Assembly (NCBI GenBank): GCA_004297935.1
Contig: SCRE01000023.1
Span: 248,001 to 312,000, forward strand
DNA from: Microbacteriaceae bacterium
Lineage (GTDB): Bacteria; Actinomycetota; Actinomycetes; Actinomycetales; Microbacteriaceae
DNA length: 64,000 nucleotides
Direction: 5' to 3'
Shown here: positions 44,391-52,823 of the stretch, one piece after another
Layout: each line of letters begins with the position of its first letter
Numbering within the stretch: the stretch's first letter is position 1
Notes under the pieces: generated by a model
Told to the model about the DNA's origin: nothing
The model's database searches: none
What the model saw: the letters and a program-made list of their open reading frames with translations, nothing else
Translations under genes and position numbers: made by a program

Positions 44391-45305
44391 TCAACCCACC
44401 GTGGCGCGGCTGGCCGCCTGGTCCTCAAGCCGGCGGCGGTACGTGAGAACCTCGCGTGCGGTCTTCACGTGCGCGTAATCGATGTGCATACCCTCATATA
44501 CGACGGCAGCCGCACCGTCGACGACCGCCTTCTCGAACGCCTCGATCATCCCGTTGTAGAAGTCCACCTCGAACGCGGAGGGGCTAAAGACCTCATTGGC
44601 AATCGTGATGTGGGACGGGTGGATGAGCACCTGGCCCCGGAACCCAAGCTGACGGTTCTGTTCAGAGAACCGCCGAGCACCTGTCGGATCGGCGAGATCT
44701 TGCCAGACACCAACGAGCGGGAACTCGATCCCCGCGGCACGGGCGGCGAGCACAGCCTTGCTGCGCAAGTAGAGCGTCTCAAGTCCATCCGGCGTGAAGT
44801 GGAATCCAATCGAGCGCGATACATCGGCATCGCGTGCAGTGCCGGCAAACAGAGTCGCGACCCGCGGGGACGCGACCGCCATTTCCGCGCACTGAGCGTA
44901 CGCTTCCGCGGTTTCGAGATTCACGATGAATTCGACGACGCCTGCCTCAACCTCGTTGCGCCGCTCGAAATGCGTCACGAGTGCGTCGAACCGGACGATG
45001 TCAGTTGGCCCGTATGTCTTGGGGAGGGCCAGGCCGGTGAGTCCGGGAATGACCACCGTCTCTATGTCGTCCCCCGACATCCCGGTCTCGAGGGCGTTGA
45101 CTCTGACGTAGATCGGGATTTCGTTGCCCGACTCACGGACGCGGGCGATAGAGCGCGCCACCTCGTCTCGCGCGGCCCGCTTCAAGTCGAGCGGGATGGA
45201 GTCCTCAAGATCCAGAAGCAGGCCGTCCGCTCCGGCGGTGATGGCTTTCTCAACCCACGTGCCACGATGTCCGGGCACGAATAGCAGAGAACGAATCGGT
45301 CTCAT
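44391..45305 (-). CDS. HpcH/HpaI aldolase/citrate lyase (CitE/Mcl-like) family CoA ester lyase
   Basis: 304-residue TIM barrel of the CitE/malyl-CoA lyase type. Metal-binding acidic motif LLLDLEDSIP, Arg in YVRVNAL, second acidic residue in FIVNLETAEAYAQ, C-terminal GQVLIHPSHITIANEVFSPS. Such enzymes cleave or form malyl-CoA, beta-methylmalyl-CoA or citramalyl-CoA. First gene of the 45.3 to 37.9 kb minus-strand operon. Together with the second paralogue (48682-49527) it suggests two different lyase specificities. Confidence 0.92.
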   Translation of the reverse strand: MRPIRSLLFVPGHRGTWVEKAITAGADGLLLDLEDSIPLDLKRAARDEVARSIARVRESGNEIPIYVRVNALETGMSGDDIETVVIPGLTGLALPKTYGPTDIVRFDALVTHFERRNEVEAGVVEFIVNLETAEAYAQCAEMAVASPRVATLFAGTARDADVSRSIGFHFTPDGLETLYLRSKAVLAARAAGIEFPLVGVWQDLADPTGARRFSEQNRQLGFRGQVLIHPSHITIANEVFSPSAFEVDFYNGMIEAFEKAVVDGAAAVVYEGMHIDYAHVKTAREVLTYRRRLEDQAASRATVG

Positions 45306-45340
45306 GGATCCTCCTCAAAATACGGTCTTTAGCAACCGTG

Positions 45341-45357
45341 CATCATATATTCTAACG
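45341..45357. promoter_or_regulatory. Island operator-like AT-rich site 4 (upstream of CitE operon)
   Basis: CATCATATATTCTAACG lies 36-52 bases upstream of the first gene of the long minus-strand operon; it shares the CATATATT core of the other sites. Confidence 0.45.
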
Positions 45358-45703
45358 CGTTCTTGCGGACTGTCGTCAACCATTGCGGGCCGCGACCGGC
45401 GCGACCATATCGTATGTAGGTCAGTTGGGGCCCTCCACTTAGCCGGACTTCCGCAGGTGGGAGCATCGCCAAGGCCGGTTAGCGCCGGGCCGGCCGATAC
45501 TCGGCGGATGTCCAGCCGTCCCGGGCACCAGATGCCGTACGTCCTGCCCGTGGGCCCGAGCAGTACGTTGGCTGCGCCAGCGCAGCCAGACCGCAACGCA
45601 CAAGCGCACAACAGGAAAACTCCGAGGTATCCCACCATTGCGCGATGGACTGCTTGGTCCTCGGGTACCCGATTCGGACATTCTCAGAGATAGCGCCATT
45701 CAT
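45358..45703. other. Intergenic spacer between divergent operons, no gene seen
   Basis: About 345 bases between the CitE operon promoter and the MaoC promoter. Short GC-rich hairpins (GGCGCTAACCGGCC-type) are possible around 45478-45500. No open frame has a recognisable product. Confidence 0.35.
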
Positions 45704-45721
45704 TTCATATATTATATACTG
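45704..45721. promoter_or_regulatory. Island operator-like AT-rich site 5 (upstream of MaoC)
   Basis: TTCATATATTATATACTG, with CATATATTATATAC as its core, lies about 80-98 bases upstream of the MaoC gene. Best-matching copy of the island motif without a GC tail. Confidence 0.5.
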
Positions 45722-45801
45722 AGCTGACTTCCCAAATAGCCGCCCACCGCGAATGTCGCTGTTGGCGACAGTTCAGCGGATTCCATCGAAAGGACCACCC
45801 C

Positions 45802-46281
45802 ATGTCAGGCCTCTACTACGAGGAGTTCGAGCCCGGAATGGTGATTGAACACCAGACCCGCCGGACAGTCACCGAGTTCGACAACATTCAGTTCTGCGCC
45901 ATGACGCTGAACCTCGCCCCACTGCACATTGACGCCGAGTACGCGAAGAACTCGATCTACGGGCAGCCGCTCGTGAACAGTTTCTTCACTCTCGGCCTGG
46001 TGACCGGCATCTCGATGCAAGACACCACCCAAGGCACGACACTCGGGAACCTCGGGTTACAGGAGACGACATTTCCGAAGCCGGTTTTCTACGGCGACAC
46101 GATCCGTGTGCGTACAGAGATCACAAGCAAGCGCGAGTCGAAGAGCCGGAACGACTCTGGCATCGTCTATTTCCGTCACTACGGCTTCAATCAGCGCGAC
46201 GAAATCGTGGTCGACTGCAAACGAGCTGGCCTTATGTACAAGCGCTCGTTCATTGAGAGCGAAGCATCTGCCAGTGCCTAA
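45802..46281 (+). CDS. MaoC family (R)-hydratase
   Basis: 159-residue MaoC hotdog protein. The hydratase motif FDNIQFCAMTLNLAPLHIDAEYA contains the Asn/His region used for water addition (N..PxHxD), followed by SIYGQPLVNSFFTLGLVTG and VFYGDTIRVRTEITSKRES (typical of mesaconyl-CoA/methylfumaryl-CoA-type members). It may hydrate a mesaconyl-CoA type ester. Followed 363 bases later by the SDR-Mct-lyase-Mch operon, same strand. Confidence 0.88.
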   Translation: MSGLYYEEFEPGMVIEHQTRRTVTEFDNIQFCAMTLNLAPLHIDAEYAKNSIYGQPLVNSFFTLGLVTGISMQDTTQGTTLGNLGLQETTFPKPVFYGDTIRVRTEITSKRESKSRNDSGIVYFRHYGFNQRDEIVVDCKRAGLMYKRSFIESEASASA

Positions 46282-46535
46282 GCGTCGTTGCTCGTCGGAC
46301 ACACGGCCGGCTTCGACATCTTGTCAGGCATTCCCGCACGCGACCGGTCGCGATCGCGGTGCGTCACATGCCACGCTACTCGCTTTTGATCTGCCCGCTG
46401 CCACGAGTGTGCCACGGCCCTACTGACGGGCCTCAGCGACTGGTCGACGCCATGAAGCGTCGCGTCCTGCATGGTTCGGGTCGCCTTGCGGGCGCGGGTT
46501 GCATTCGAGTGGGCCAGTCTCAGCCTCACCCTCTA
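46282..46535. other. Intergenic spacer, no gene seen
   Basis: About 250 bases between the MaoC gene and the next operator-like site. No recognisable frame; the region may terminate the MaoC transcript (short GC-rich inverted repeats near 46330-46345). Confidence 0.3.
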
Positions 46536-46555
46536 AATCATGCATGATATACTCG
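46536..46555. promoter_or_regulatory. Island operator-like AT-rich site 6 with perfect 12-base palindrome
   Basis: AATCATGCATGATATACTCG; ATCATGCATGAT (46537-46548) is a perfect palindrome. The reverse complement CGAGTATATCATGCATGATT lines up with site 8 (CTATATATTATGCATGAG). About 90 bases upstream of the SDR gene. Confidence 0.5.
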
Positions 46556-46644
46556 CCTGAACCCGTTTCGATGCTGGGTTGAGCTGCGACTTCGGTCGTC
46601 CTAACCCACCAACAAAACGCGCTCACAAATGCCAAAGGAGACTC

Positions 46645-47403
46645 ATGGACTTAGGTATCGCAGGCAAGCGTGCGGTGGTCATCGGCGGCAGTGCCGGCCT
46701 TGGATTCGCCGTGTGTGCTGCCCTGGCTGCAGAGGGTGTTGATATCGTCATCTTCGCCCGTGGGCTCGAGTCGCTCGACCGGGCTCGCGGGGAGTTGACG
46801 GCGGCTCATGGTGTGCGCGTAGACACGGTCGCAGGTGATCTGACCGTCCGCGCTGACGTGTCGGCGCTAGCGCGCAGTGTGCACCAGACGGGCGGTGTCG
46901 ACATCTTGGTGGTAAACACGCCCCGCCCGCCGAGTCCCATGCGCGACTTCCTCGAGGAAGACGAGGACGCGCGCTGGGACGCAGCCTATCGAGACCAGCT
47001 TGACGGGGCGCTGAACGTCCTTCGTGAAGTCACACCACTCCTGATTGGGAAGGGGTGGGGCAGGATCATTGGAATCACGTCGGCGAGCGTAAAGAACCCG
47101 TACCCCCGCCACGCACTTTCGACTATCTTTCGCGCCGGGGTGCAAGCGGCACTCAAGCATCTTGCACTCGAGATCGGTGACCAGGGAGTCACCGTCAACT
47201 CGGTCGCACCCGCGACCATTGCCACCGCAACGTTTGCGCAGTTCCACAACCTCGATGCCCGCGTTGCGGCGACTCCACTCAAGCGGCATGGGACGACTGA
47301 GGAGTTAGGCGCGGTCGTCGCCTTCCTCGCCTCCCAACAGGCCGGTTTCATCACAGGAGAGTGTATCCAGCTCGACGGTGGTCGTACCACCGCGCTCGTT
47401 TGA
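46645..47403 (+). CDS. Atypical SDR family protein lacking the catalytic Tyr/Lys
   Basis: 252-residue SDR with a normal cofactor loop (VVIGGSAGLGFAV) and a C-terminal GECIQLDGG. At the active-site position it reads ITSASVKNPYPRHALSTIFRAGV, with no YxxxK, as in the BKR-like atypical SDR branch whose members lack the Tyr. So dehydrogenase activity is doubtful; it may be structural or use another mechanism. Ribosome binding site AAAGGAGA. First gene of the unit leading to Mct, lyase and Mch. Confidence 0.88.
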   Translation: MDLGIAGKRAVVIGGSAGLGFAVCAALAAEGVDIVIFARGLESLDRARGELTAAHGVRVDTVAGDLTVRADVSALARSVHQTGGVDILVVNTPRPPSPMRDFLEEDEDARWDAAYRDQLDGALNVLREVTPLLIGKGWGRIIGITSASVKNPYPRHALSTIFRAGVQAALKHLALEIGDQGVTVNSVAPATIATATFAQFHNLDARVAATPLKRHGTTEELGAVVAFLASQQAGFITGECIQLDGGRTTALV

Positions 47404-47455
47404 TCGCTCGACGGCGGTCACCCGGTCGTCCGCATCGCCCATTCTGGAGGTCCGC

Positions 47456-48685
47456 ATGTCACAGCACCATCCGCCGCGTTTACTGTCGGGGCTGCGTGTC
47501 ATCGAATGCGCCAGCTTCGTCGCCGGGCCATCCGGTTGCATGACCCTCGCTCAGTTGGGAGCGGATGTGATCCGCGTCGACCCAATAGGCGGTGGACCAG
47601 ACTTCAACCGCTGGCCACTCTCGCTACGAACCGGTACGAGCCTGTACTGGACCGCGCTCAACAAGGGAAAGCGCTCCGTCACCCTCGACCTGGCGCGACG
47701 TGAGGGTCGCGAACTTGTGCTGGCGCTGGCGACAGTTCCAGGTCCAGACGCGGGCATCCTGATCGACAACCAGGTTGGTCGGTCGTGGATCGCCTACGAC
47801 AAGGTGAGCGCTCACCGCGCCGACGTCATCCACGTGCGAATCGGCGGCCACGCCGACGGCACGCCTGCCGTGGACTACACCGTGAACCCCGAGGTCGGCG
47901 TGCCGAACATCACCGGTCCGTCCCACTCGTCCGAACCCGTAAACCACGTACTTCCAGCATGGGACCTGTTGACAGGAGCGATAGCGACGACGACTCTCCT
48001 CGCGGCGCTCCGGCACCGCGAACGCACCGGGGAGGGGACACATGCCGAGATCGCCCTTGGCGACGTGGCGCTCGCAGGAGTCGCGAGTATGGGATGGCTG
48101 GCCGAGGCTGACGAGCTTGGCGGCGAGCGACCCCGGGTCGGAAACTACCTGTATGGGAGCTTCGGCGTCGATTTTGAGACCTCAGACGGATGCCGCGTGA
48201 TGCTCGTGGCGCTCACGCCGCGCCAGTGGCGAGCCCTCGTCGCCGTCACCGGAACCATAGCGGTCTTCACAGCATTGGAGCGATCACTCGGCGTCGACCT
48301 CGGTGAAGACGGCGAGCGTTACCGCTGCCGCGAGGTGATTGCGGCTATCCTCAAGCCGTGGTTCGAGTCTCGCTCATACGCCGATGTCGCGGCCGCACTC
48401 GCGGAGGCGCATGCGCTGTGGAGCCCATATCGCTCGATGGCAGACGTGGTGCAGGAATTCCGAAGTAGTGACGCGCCATCCGTGCTTGCCGATGTCGAGC
48501 AGCCGGGCGTGGGCCGGGTGGTGTCTGCTCGTTCGCCCGTGCGCATCGATGCCGCTTACGAGTCGGCCGCGATTGCGCCCTCCCTAGGTGAGCACACTGA
48601 CCAGGTTCTCGAGCAGGTGCTCGGCCTCAGTCCGCACGAACTCGCGAGGCTTCATGACGACGGAGTGATCGGGGCTTCCCGATGA
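47456..48685 (+). CDS. mct: Mesaconyl-CoA C1-C4 CoA transferase (2-methylfumaryl-CoA isomerase, Mct-like)
   Basis: 409-residue family III CoA transferase matching Chloroflexus Mct in length and block order from memory: LSGLRVIECASFVAGPSGCM, QLGADVIRVDPIGGG, RWPLSLRTGTSLYWTALNKG, VDYTVNPEVGVPNITGPS, VNHVLPAWDLLTGA, GNYLYGSFGVDFET, VEQPGVG and LGEHTDQVLEQVLGLS. The catalytic Asp fits HAEIALGDVAL. Mct moves CoA within mesaconyl-CoA from C1 to C4. ATG at 47456 after GGAGG. Overlaps the lyase gene by 4 bases (ATGA). The next two genes (lyase, Mch) are partners of the same pathway segment. The assignment is by recalled similarity and needs a database alignment. Confidence 0.85.
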   Translation: MSQHHPPRLLSGLRVIECASFVAGPSGCMTLAQLGADVIRVDPIGGGPDFNRWPLSLRTGTSLYWTALNKGKRSVTLDLARREGRELVLALATVPGPDAGILIDNQVGRSWIAYDKVSAHRADVIHVRIGGHADGTPAVDYTVNPEVGVPNITGPSHSSEPVNHVLPAWDLLTGAIATTTLLAALRHRERTGEGTHAEIALGDVALAGVASMGWLAEADELGGERPRVGNYLYGSFGVDFETSDGCRVMLVALTPRQWRALVAVTGTIAVFTALERSLGVDLGEDGERYRCREVIAAILKPWFESRSYADVAAALAEAHALWSPYRSMADVVQEFRSSDAPSVLADVEQPGVGRVVSARSPVRIDAAYESAAIAPSLGEHTDQVLEQVLGLSPHELARLHDDGVIGASR

Positions 48686-49527
48686 CATCTCGGCGCGCCG
48701 TGCTGTGTGTTCCGGCGAGCGAGCCGGATAAAGTGGCAAAGGCGCTTGCGCTGAACGCGGACGAGGTGGTGGTTGACCTCGAAGACGCTGTGGCTCCCGA
48801 ACGCAAGGCCCAGGCGCGCAAGACCGTCGCGGTGCTCGCTCCACGCGGACGTGGTGCGATCACAGTGCGGGTCAATGCAATCGAGTCGCCGTGGTTCCTC
48901 GCCGACCTCGCCGCGGTCGCCGGAAACGATGCTGTGGCGACAGTGGTAATTCCCAAGGTCGACAGCGCGGATGACATCGCACACGTCGAACGTGAACTCG
49001 GTCGTCTTGAGAAGAATCACAACCGAGCAAGACCAGTGGGTGTGCAAGCCCTCATTGAGTCAGCCCGTGGGCTCGGCTACGTGCGCGAGATCGCGACCGC
49101 CTCGAGTCGGCTCGTCTCACTGGTCCTCGGTTACGCCGACCTTGGCGCGTCACTGGGTCGCAGCTCTCGCGCCTCATGGCAGTTCGCCCAAGATGCTGTT
49201 GTGCTCGCCGCGCGTATCGCGAACATCGATGCGATCGACGGCCCGCTCTTGACAGTACGGGCCGACGAGGCGCTGGGACGAGCGGCCGCGCTCGCGTGCG
49301 AGCTCGGGTTCGATGGCAAGTGGGTCATCCACCCCCTCCAAATCGCGACTGTTGAGGAGGCCTTCACTCCGGCGCTGGAGGCGGTCGACGAAGCGAGGAA
49401 CCTGCTCGCAGTGATGGAACAGGCCACCCGGGATGGGCGCGGCGCAGTGGAATGGCGAGGACGGATGCTCGACGAAGCGGTTGCGGTCCAAGCGCGCCGC
49501 GTGCTCTCAAAAGTGGTCGGGCAATGA
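48682..49527 (+). CDS. CoA ester lyase (malyl/beta-methylmalyl/citramalyl-CoA lyase-like, CitE family)
   Basis: 281-residue CitE/Mcl-type TIM barrel: VVVDLEDAVAPERKAQARK (metal-binding Glu/Asp), TVRVNAIESPW, VGVQALIESARGLGYVREIA (acidic catalytic-site residue), GKWVIHPLQIATVEEAFTP. Coupled by 4-base overlaps to Mct upstream and Mch downstream, so the reaction is very likely cleavage or condensation of beta-methylmalyl-CoA or citramalyl-CoA. A second family member sits at 44391-45305. Confidence 0.88.
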   Translation: MTSRRAVLCVPASEPDKVAKALALNADEVVVDLEDAVAPERKAQARKTVAVLAPRGRGAITVRVNAIESPWFLADLAAVAGNDAVATVVIPKVDSADDIAHVERELGRLEKNHNRARPVGVQALIESARGLGYVREIATASSRLVSLVLGYADLGASLGRSSRASWQFAQDAVVLAARIANIDAIDGPLLTVRADEALGRAAALACELGFDGKWVIHPLQIATVEEAFTPALEAVDEARNLLAVMEQATRDGRGAVEWRGRMLDEAVAVQARRVLSKVVGQ

Positions 49528-50486
49528 GCGGGGACGAAGGCCCATACTTCGATGACCTCGCGGTGGGTGACGTCTTCGACACCGCCCCTTCGATAACGCT
49601 TACGACCGGTCGGGCGGCCGTTCATCAGTCAATCCTCGGGAGCCGACTGCGGCTTTCGCTCGACGCGGGCCTTTCTGGCCGCGTGGCTGGTACGGAGCTC
49701 ACTGATCCGTCATTCGTGTGGGACGTCGCGATCGGTCAGTCCACGCTTGTGACACGCCGAGTTGTGGCTAATCTCTTCTACCGAGGGCTCGCGTTCCACC
49801 GCCTACCTGCGATCGGCGACACTCTCGTCACAAGGACCGAGGTCGTGGGCCTCCGTCAGAATGCGAGCCGCCCAAGCGGGCTCGCCGCGCTGCGCATCAC
49901 GACGAGAGATCAACACGACCGGCTCGTGCTCGACTTCTGGCGTTGCGCGATGCTGCCGTTGAGCGACGAACGTGTCCAGACCGGGCACGCCGACGACCTC
50001 ACAGTGATCGGATCCCCTCCCAATTTTTCGTCGCTCGTTGGGCTGGTCACCGCCTGGGATCTGGCGGCGTTCCCCTCGTCCGAGCGGATCTCCGTGGGCG
50101 ACAAATGGGCACTCGATGCCGGCGATCTCGTCTCGAGCACACAGGAACTCGCGCGACTCACACTGAACCTCGCCCATGTGCACCATGATCGGTTCAGCCA
50201 GGCTACCGGTCGCCTGGTTTACGGCGGACACACGATCGGCCTCGCGCTTGCTCAGGTCACTCGCACTCTGCCAGACCTGCTCACCGTCGCCGGGTGGCAC
50301 AGTTGCGACCACACCGCTGCAGTCCGCGAGGGCGACACCCTCGTCTCCGTGATTGAGGTGGAAAAACTGGAACCTGCCGGCGACAGGCTGCTGGCCGTAA
50401 CTTTGCGCGTCCGCGTGACAGCGCGACGAGACGACGCCGAGAACGAACCCGTTCTGGACTGGCGGTTCGTCGCGCTCAGCACGTGA
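49524..50486 (+). CDS. mch: Mesaconyl-C1-CoA hydratase / beta-methylmalyl-CoA dehydratase (Mch-like)
   Basis: 320-residue double-hotdog protein. The order resembles Mch: YFDDLAVGDVFDTAPSITLT, AAVHQSILGSRLRLSL, VVANLFYRGLAFHRLPAIGD, TEVVGLRQNASRPSG, TLNLAHVHHDRFSQ, RLVYGGHTIGLALAQVTR and terminal VTLRVRVTARRD. Mch interconverts beta-methylmalyl-CoA and mesaconyl-C1-CoA. ATG overlaps the lyase stop (ATGA). Its position right after Mct and lyase strongly supports the assignment. Convergent with the SDR at 50499. Confidence 0.85.
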   Translation: MSGDEGPYFDDLAVGDVFDTAPSITLTTGRAAVHQSILGSRLRLSLDAGLSGRVAGTELTDPSFVWDVAIGQSTLVTRRVVANLFYRGLAFHRLPAIGDTLVTRTEVVGLRQNASRPSGLAALRITTRDQHDRLVLDFWRCAMLPLSDERVQTGHADDLTVIGSPPNFSSLVGLVTAWDLAAFPSSERISVGDKWALDAGDLVSSTQELARLTLNLAHVHHDRFSQATGRLVYGGHTIGLALAQVTRTLPDLLTVAGWHSCDHTAAVREGDTLVSVIEVEKLEPAGDRLLAVTLRVRVTARRDDAENEPVLDWRFVALST

Positions 50487-50498
50487 ACCGACCACGGC

Positions 50499-51326
50499 TC
50501 ACCTGAACGGCACAGCGTAGCCAGAGTAAAGGCTGTGCTGCCCTCCATCGACGACGGCGATCTGCCCCGTGGTGTACGAGGCTTCATCGGAGTTGAGGAA
50601 GAGTGCTGTGGCCGCCTGTTCCTCCGGGAGCCCGGCGCGCCCGAGCGGACTCCCCGCTTCACGCCCCGACCACCTCTTCGGGTGGTCTTCACGAAGCTGT
50701 GTGTTCATGCCTGTCGCGGTGAAACCCGGGCACAAGGCATTCACGCGAATGCCGTACTGACCCCATTCGACAGCCAGCGCGCGCGTGAGCCCGATGACTC
50801 CATGCTTGGACACCACGTAGGCGACGCTCCTCGGGATTCCAAATATTCCGGCGACAGACGCTGTATTCAAGATCGCGCCGCCGCCTTGGCCGATCATGAT
50901 GCGGCCGACTGCGATAGCAAGCCTGAAGGCCGAATTGAGATTAACGTCCATCACCCGGTTCCAGTCATCCTCGGCGAACGTCTCCGCGGCACCGATGACG
51001 GATATCCCGGCGTTGTTGAAGAGCGCATCAATTCGCCCACTGCCCTTCTTGACTGCGGTTGCCACGAGAAGTTCCGCGGTCCCCGGGTCGGCGATATCGG
51101 CCGCCACGGGGTGGATCCTCGCTCCGCTGAGCTGGGCGAGCGTTTCCATATGCAGGTCGTTCGCGATGACGGTCGCGCCCTCATCATGCAATTGTTCGGC
51201 GATCGCCTTGCCGATCCCCGACCCGGCGCCGGTGATGATCGCCGTGCGCCCCTCGTATCGACACACATGGATTCCTGTCGCTGACGGCAATGGTTGACCT
51301 GCTCTCAAATCGATCTGTCGCGTCAT
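50499..51326 (-). CDS. SDR family oxidoreductase
   Basis: 275-residue SDR: TGAGSGIGKAIAEQL, NNAGIS, TASVAG, YVVSKHG (catalytic Tyr/Lys) and a family C-terminus TTGQIAVVDGGQHS. Complete active site. The start is uncertain: ATG at 51326 is chosen near the end of the racemase gene; an upstream ATG at 51362 overlaps that gene. Second gene of a unit with the racemase. Confidence 0.88.
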   Translation of the reverse strand: MTRQIDLRAGQPLPSATGIHVCRYEGRTAIITGAGSGIGKAIAEQLHDEGATVIANDLHMETLAQLSGARIHPVAADIADPGTAELLVATAVKKGSGRIDALFNNAGISVIGAAETFAEDDWNRVMDVNLNSAFRLAIAVGRIMIGQGGGAILNTASVAGIFGIPRSVAYVVSKHGVIGLTRALAVEWGQYGIRVNALCPGFTATGMNTQLREDHPKRWSGREAGSPLGRAGLPEEQAATALFLNSDEASYTTGQIAVVDGGQHSLYSGYAVPFR

Positions 51327-51345
51327 GGTCACGTTGTGATTTCTG

Positions 51346-52509
51346 TCAGGGCGTGACGTCATCGGCGGGCTCGAGCGATGCGCCCCAGCTCCGTAGGACG
51401 TCCGTTATCGAGACTGATTCGTCGTGCGGTGCCTCGGGCGGTCGGGCTGGGGTTCCGCTGAACCGCGGCGACGGCACTGGATGCAGCACAGTACCGACCC
51501 GGCGGAACATTTCGCGCGCGGCGTTGTGAGGGTCTCTGGCTGCCTCCTCAAAGTCGAGCACTGGAGTAACGCAGGCGTCCGTTCCCGCGAACGCCGCCGC
51601 CCACTCGTCGCGAGTCCTCCTACCCACGACCTGGCCGATGAGTTCGCGAAGCCGAGACCACTCGGCCCGGTCGAGTTGTGCAGGCCAGTCGCTCGTATCG
51701 ACCTCAAGCCCATCGAGGAACGCTTGGTAGAAGGTGTGCTCAAGCGCGCCGACTGCGATGTAACGACCGTCGGCGCATTGGTATGTGTCATAGTACGGCG
51801 CTCCGCCATCGAGATAGTTCGTGCCAGGTTCGCCCGCAAACAAACCCGCGGCGTGCAACCCGAGGAGCTTGGTGGTCAGAATCGCGACGCCGTCGATCAT
51901 CGCCGAGTCGATCACCTGGCCGATGCCTGTCTGCCGCGCCCACAGCACCCCGGCAACGATACCGAAAGCCGCCAGCGCACCGCCCCCTGCGTAGTCGCCA
52001 AGCAGATTTATCGGCGGGTGCGGCGCCGCCCCCGGGCGGCGCAGCATGTTCAGTGCCCCGGATTGGGCGACATAGTTGATGTCGTGGCCGGCCGCCTGCG
52101 CGAGCGGGCCGTCTTGCCCATAACCGGTGAGTCGCGCATAGACCAGGTTGGGCAGTCGGTTGAGGAGCACGTCGGGCCCGAGTCCGAGTCTCTCGGCGAC
52201 TCCGGGCCGGAAGCCCTCGATGAACACCTCTGCTCGCGTGATGAGCGCGAGCGCAGCATCGACATCGGCCGGGTCCTTGAGGTCCAGTTCAACCGAGGTC
52301 ACGCCGCGATTCACGACGTCGTACTGCGCGTCGATCCCGTCGGCCGGCGTCGGGGAAAGTCGACGACGTGACGGCGGGGGTGCGATCCGCACGACCTCCG
52401 CGCCGAGATCCGCCAACAGCATCGACGTGAACGGGGTCGGGCCCATGCCTGCGAGGACAACGACCCGCAATCCGGACAAAGGTCCGTTCACCAATGTCGT
52501 CACACTCAT
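51346..52509 (-). CDS. Alpha-methylacyl-CoA racemase (family III CoA transferase)
   Basis: 387-residue CaiB/BaiF fold protein whose motifs match alpha-methylacyl-CoA racemases: PLSGLRVVVLAGMGPTPFTS, MLLADLGAEVVRI, EGFRPGVAERLGLGPD, YARLTGYGQDGPLAQAAGHD (catalytic His), PPINLLGDYAGGGALAA (catalytic Asp), NYLDGGAPYYDTYQCADG. It would racemise 2-methyl-branched acyl-CoA esters so the S-specific dehydrogenase can use them. This points to a methyl-branched substrate for the island. ATG at 52509, AT-rich operator-like site directly upstream. Confidence 0.88.
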   Translation of the reverse strand: MSVTTLVNGPLSGLRVVVLAGMGPTPFTSMLLADLGAEVVRIAPPPSRRRLSPTPADGIDAQYDVVNRGVTSVELDLKDPADVDAALALITRAEVFIEGFRPGVAERLGLGPDVLLNRLPNLVYARLTGYGQDGPLAQAAGHDINYVAQSGALNMLRRPGAAPHPPINLLGDYAGGGALAAFGIVAGVLWARQTGIGQVIDSAMIDGVAILTTKLLGLHAAGLFAGEPGTNYLDGGAPYYDTYQCADGRYIAVGALEHTFYQAFLDGLEVDTSDWPAQLDRAEWSRLRELIGQVVGRRTRDEWAAAFAGTDACVTPVLDFEEAARDPHNAAREMFRRVGTVLHPVPSPRFSGTPARPPEAPHDESVSITDVLRSWGASLEPADDVTP

Positions 52510-52544
52510 TCAAATCCTCGTCCTCGATCGCCTACTTCACTTTA

Positions 52545-52563
52545 GAACATATTATATATGCCC
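52545..52563. promoter_or_regulatory. Island operator-like AT-rich site 7 (upstream of racemase)
   Basis: GAACATATTATATATGCCC; CATATTATATATG (52548-52560) is close to palindromic. Located 36-54 bases upstream of the racemase start. Confidence 0.5.
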
Positions 52564-52823
52564 AAAAATAGACGACTGAGTGGTACAAGTCGACTCCGTC
52601 TCGACGGGGCCGAGGAGCGCGGATGCCGGTGGGACGCCTGGTTCCAGCTGACGGACACGCCCGCACTCCCGACGGGGCAACGCGAAATAGCCTTCTGCAT
52701 GCGGCTCCACGACTCGCTGCTACCACCAGTGCTTGCCGCCGATGCAGCCCAGCCCAGCCTCAATCGAACTCCAGGAAGCGTCGAAAATGATAGATCAGCA
52801 CGACATTACCGATGCGAAAATGA
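52564..52823. other. Intergenic spacer, no gene seen
   Basis: About 260 bases between the racemase promoter site and the amidase 3' end. No supported frame. An uncommonly AT-rich patch at 52780-52810 (GAAAATGATAGATCAGCACG) has no evident signal. Confidence 0.3.

Noticed and set aside
45306-45801. Small open frames in the CitE-MaoC spacer as genes
   Set aside because: No start/ribosome binding site pair and biased composition; two operator-like sites explain the spacer better.
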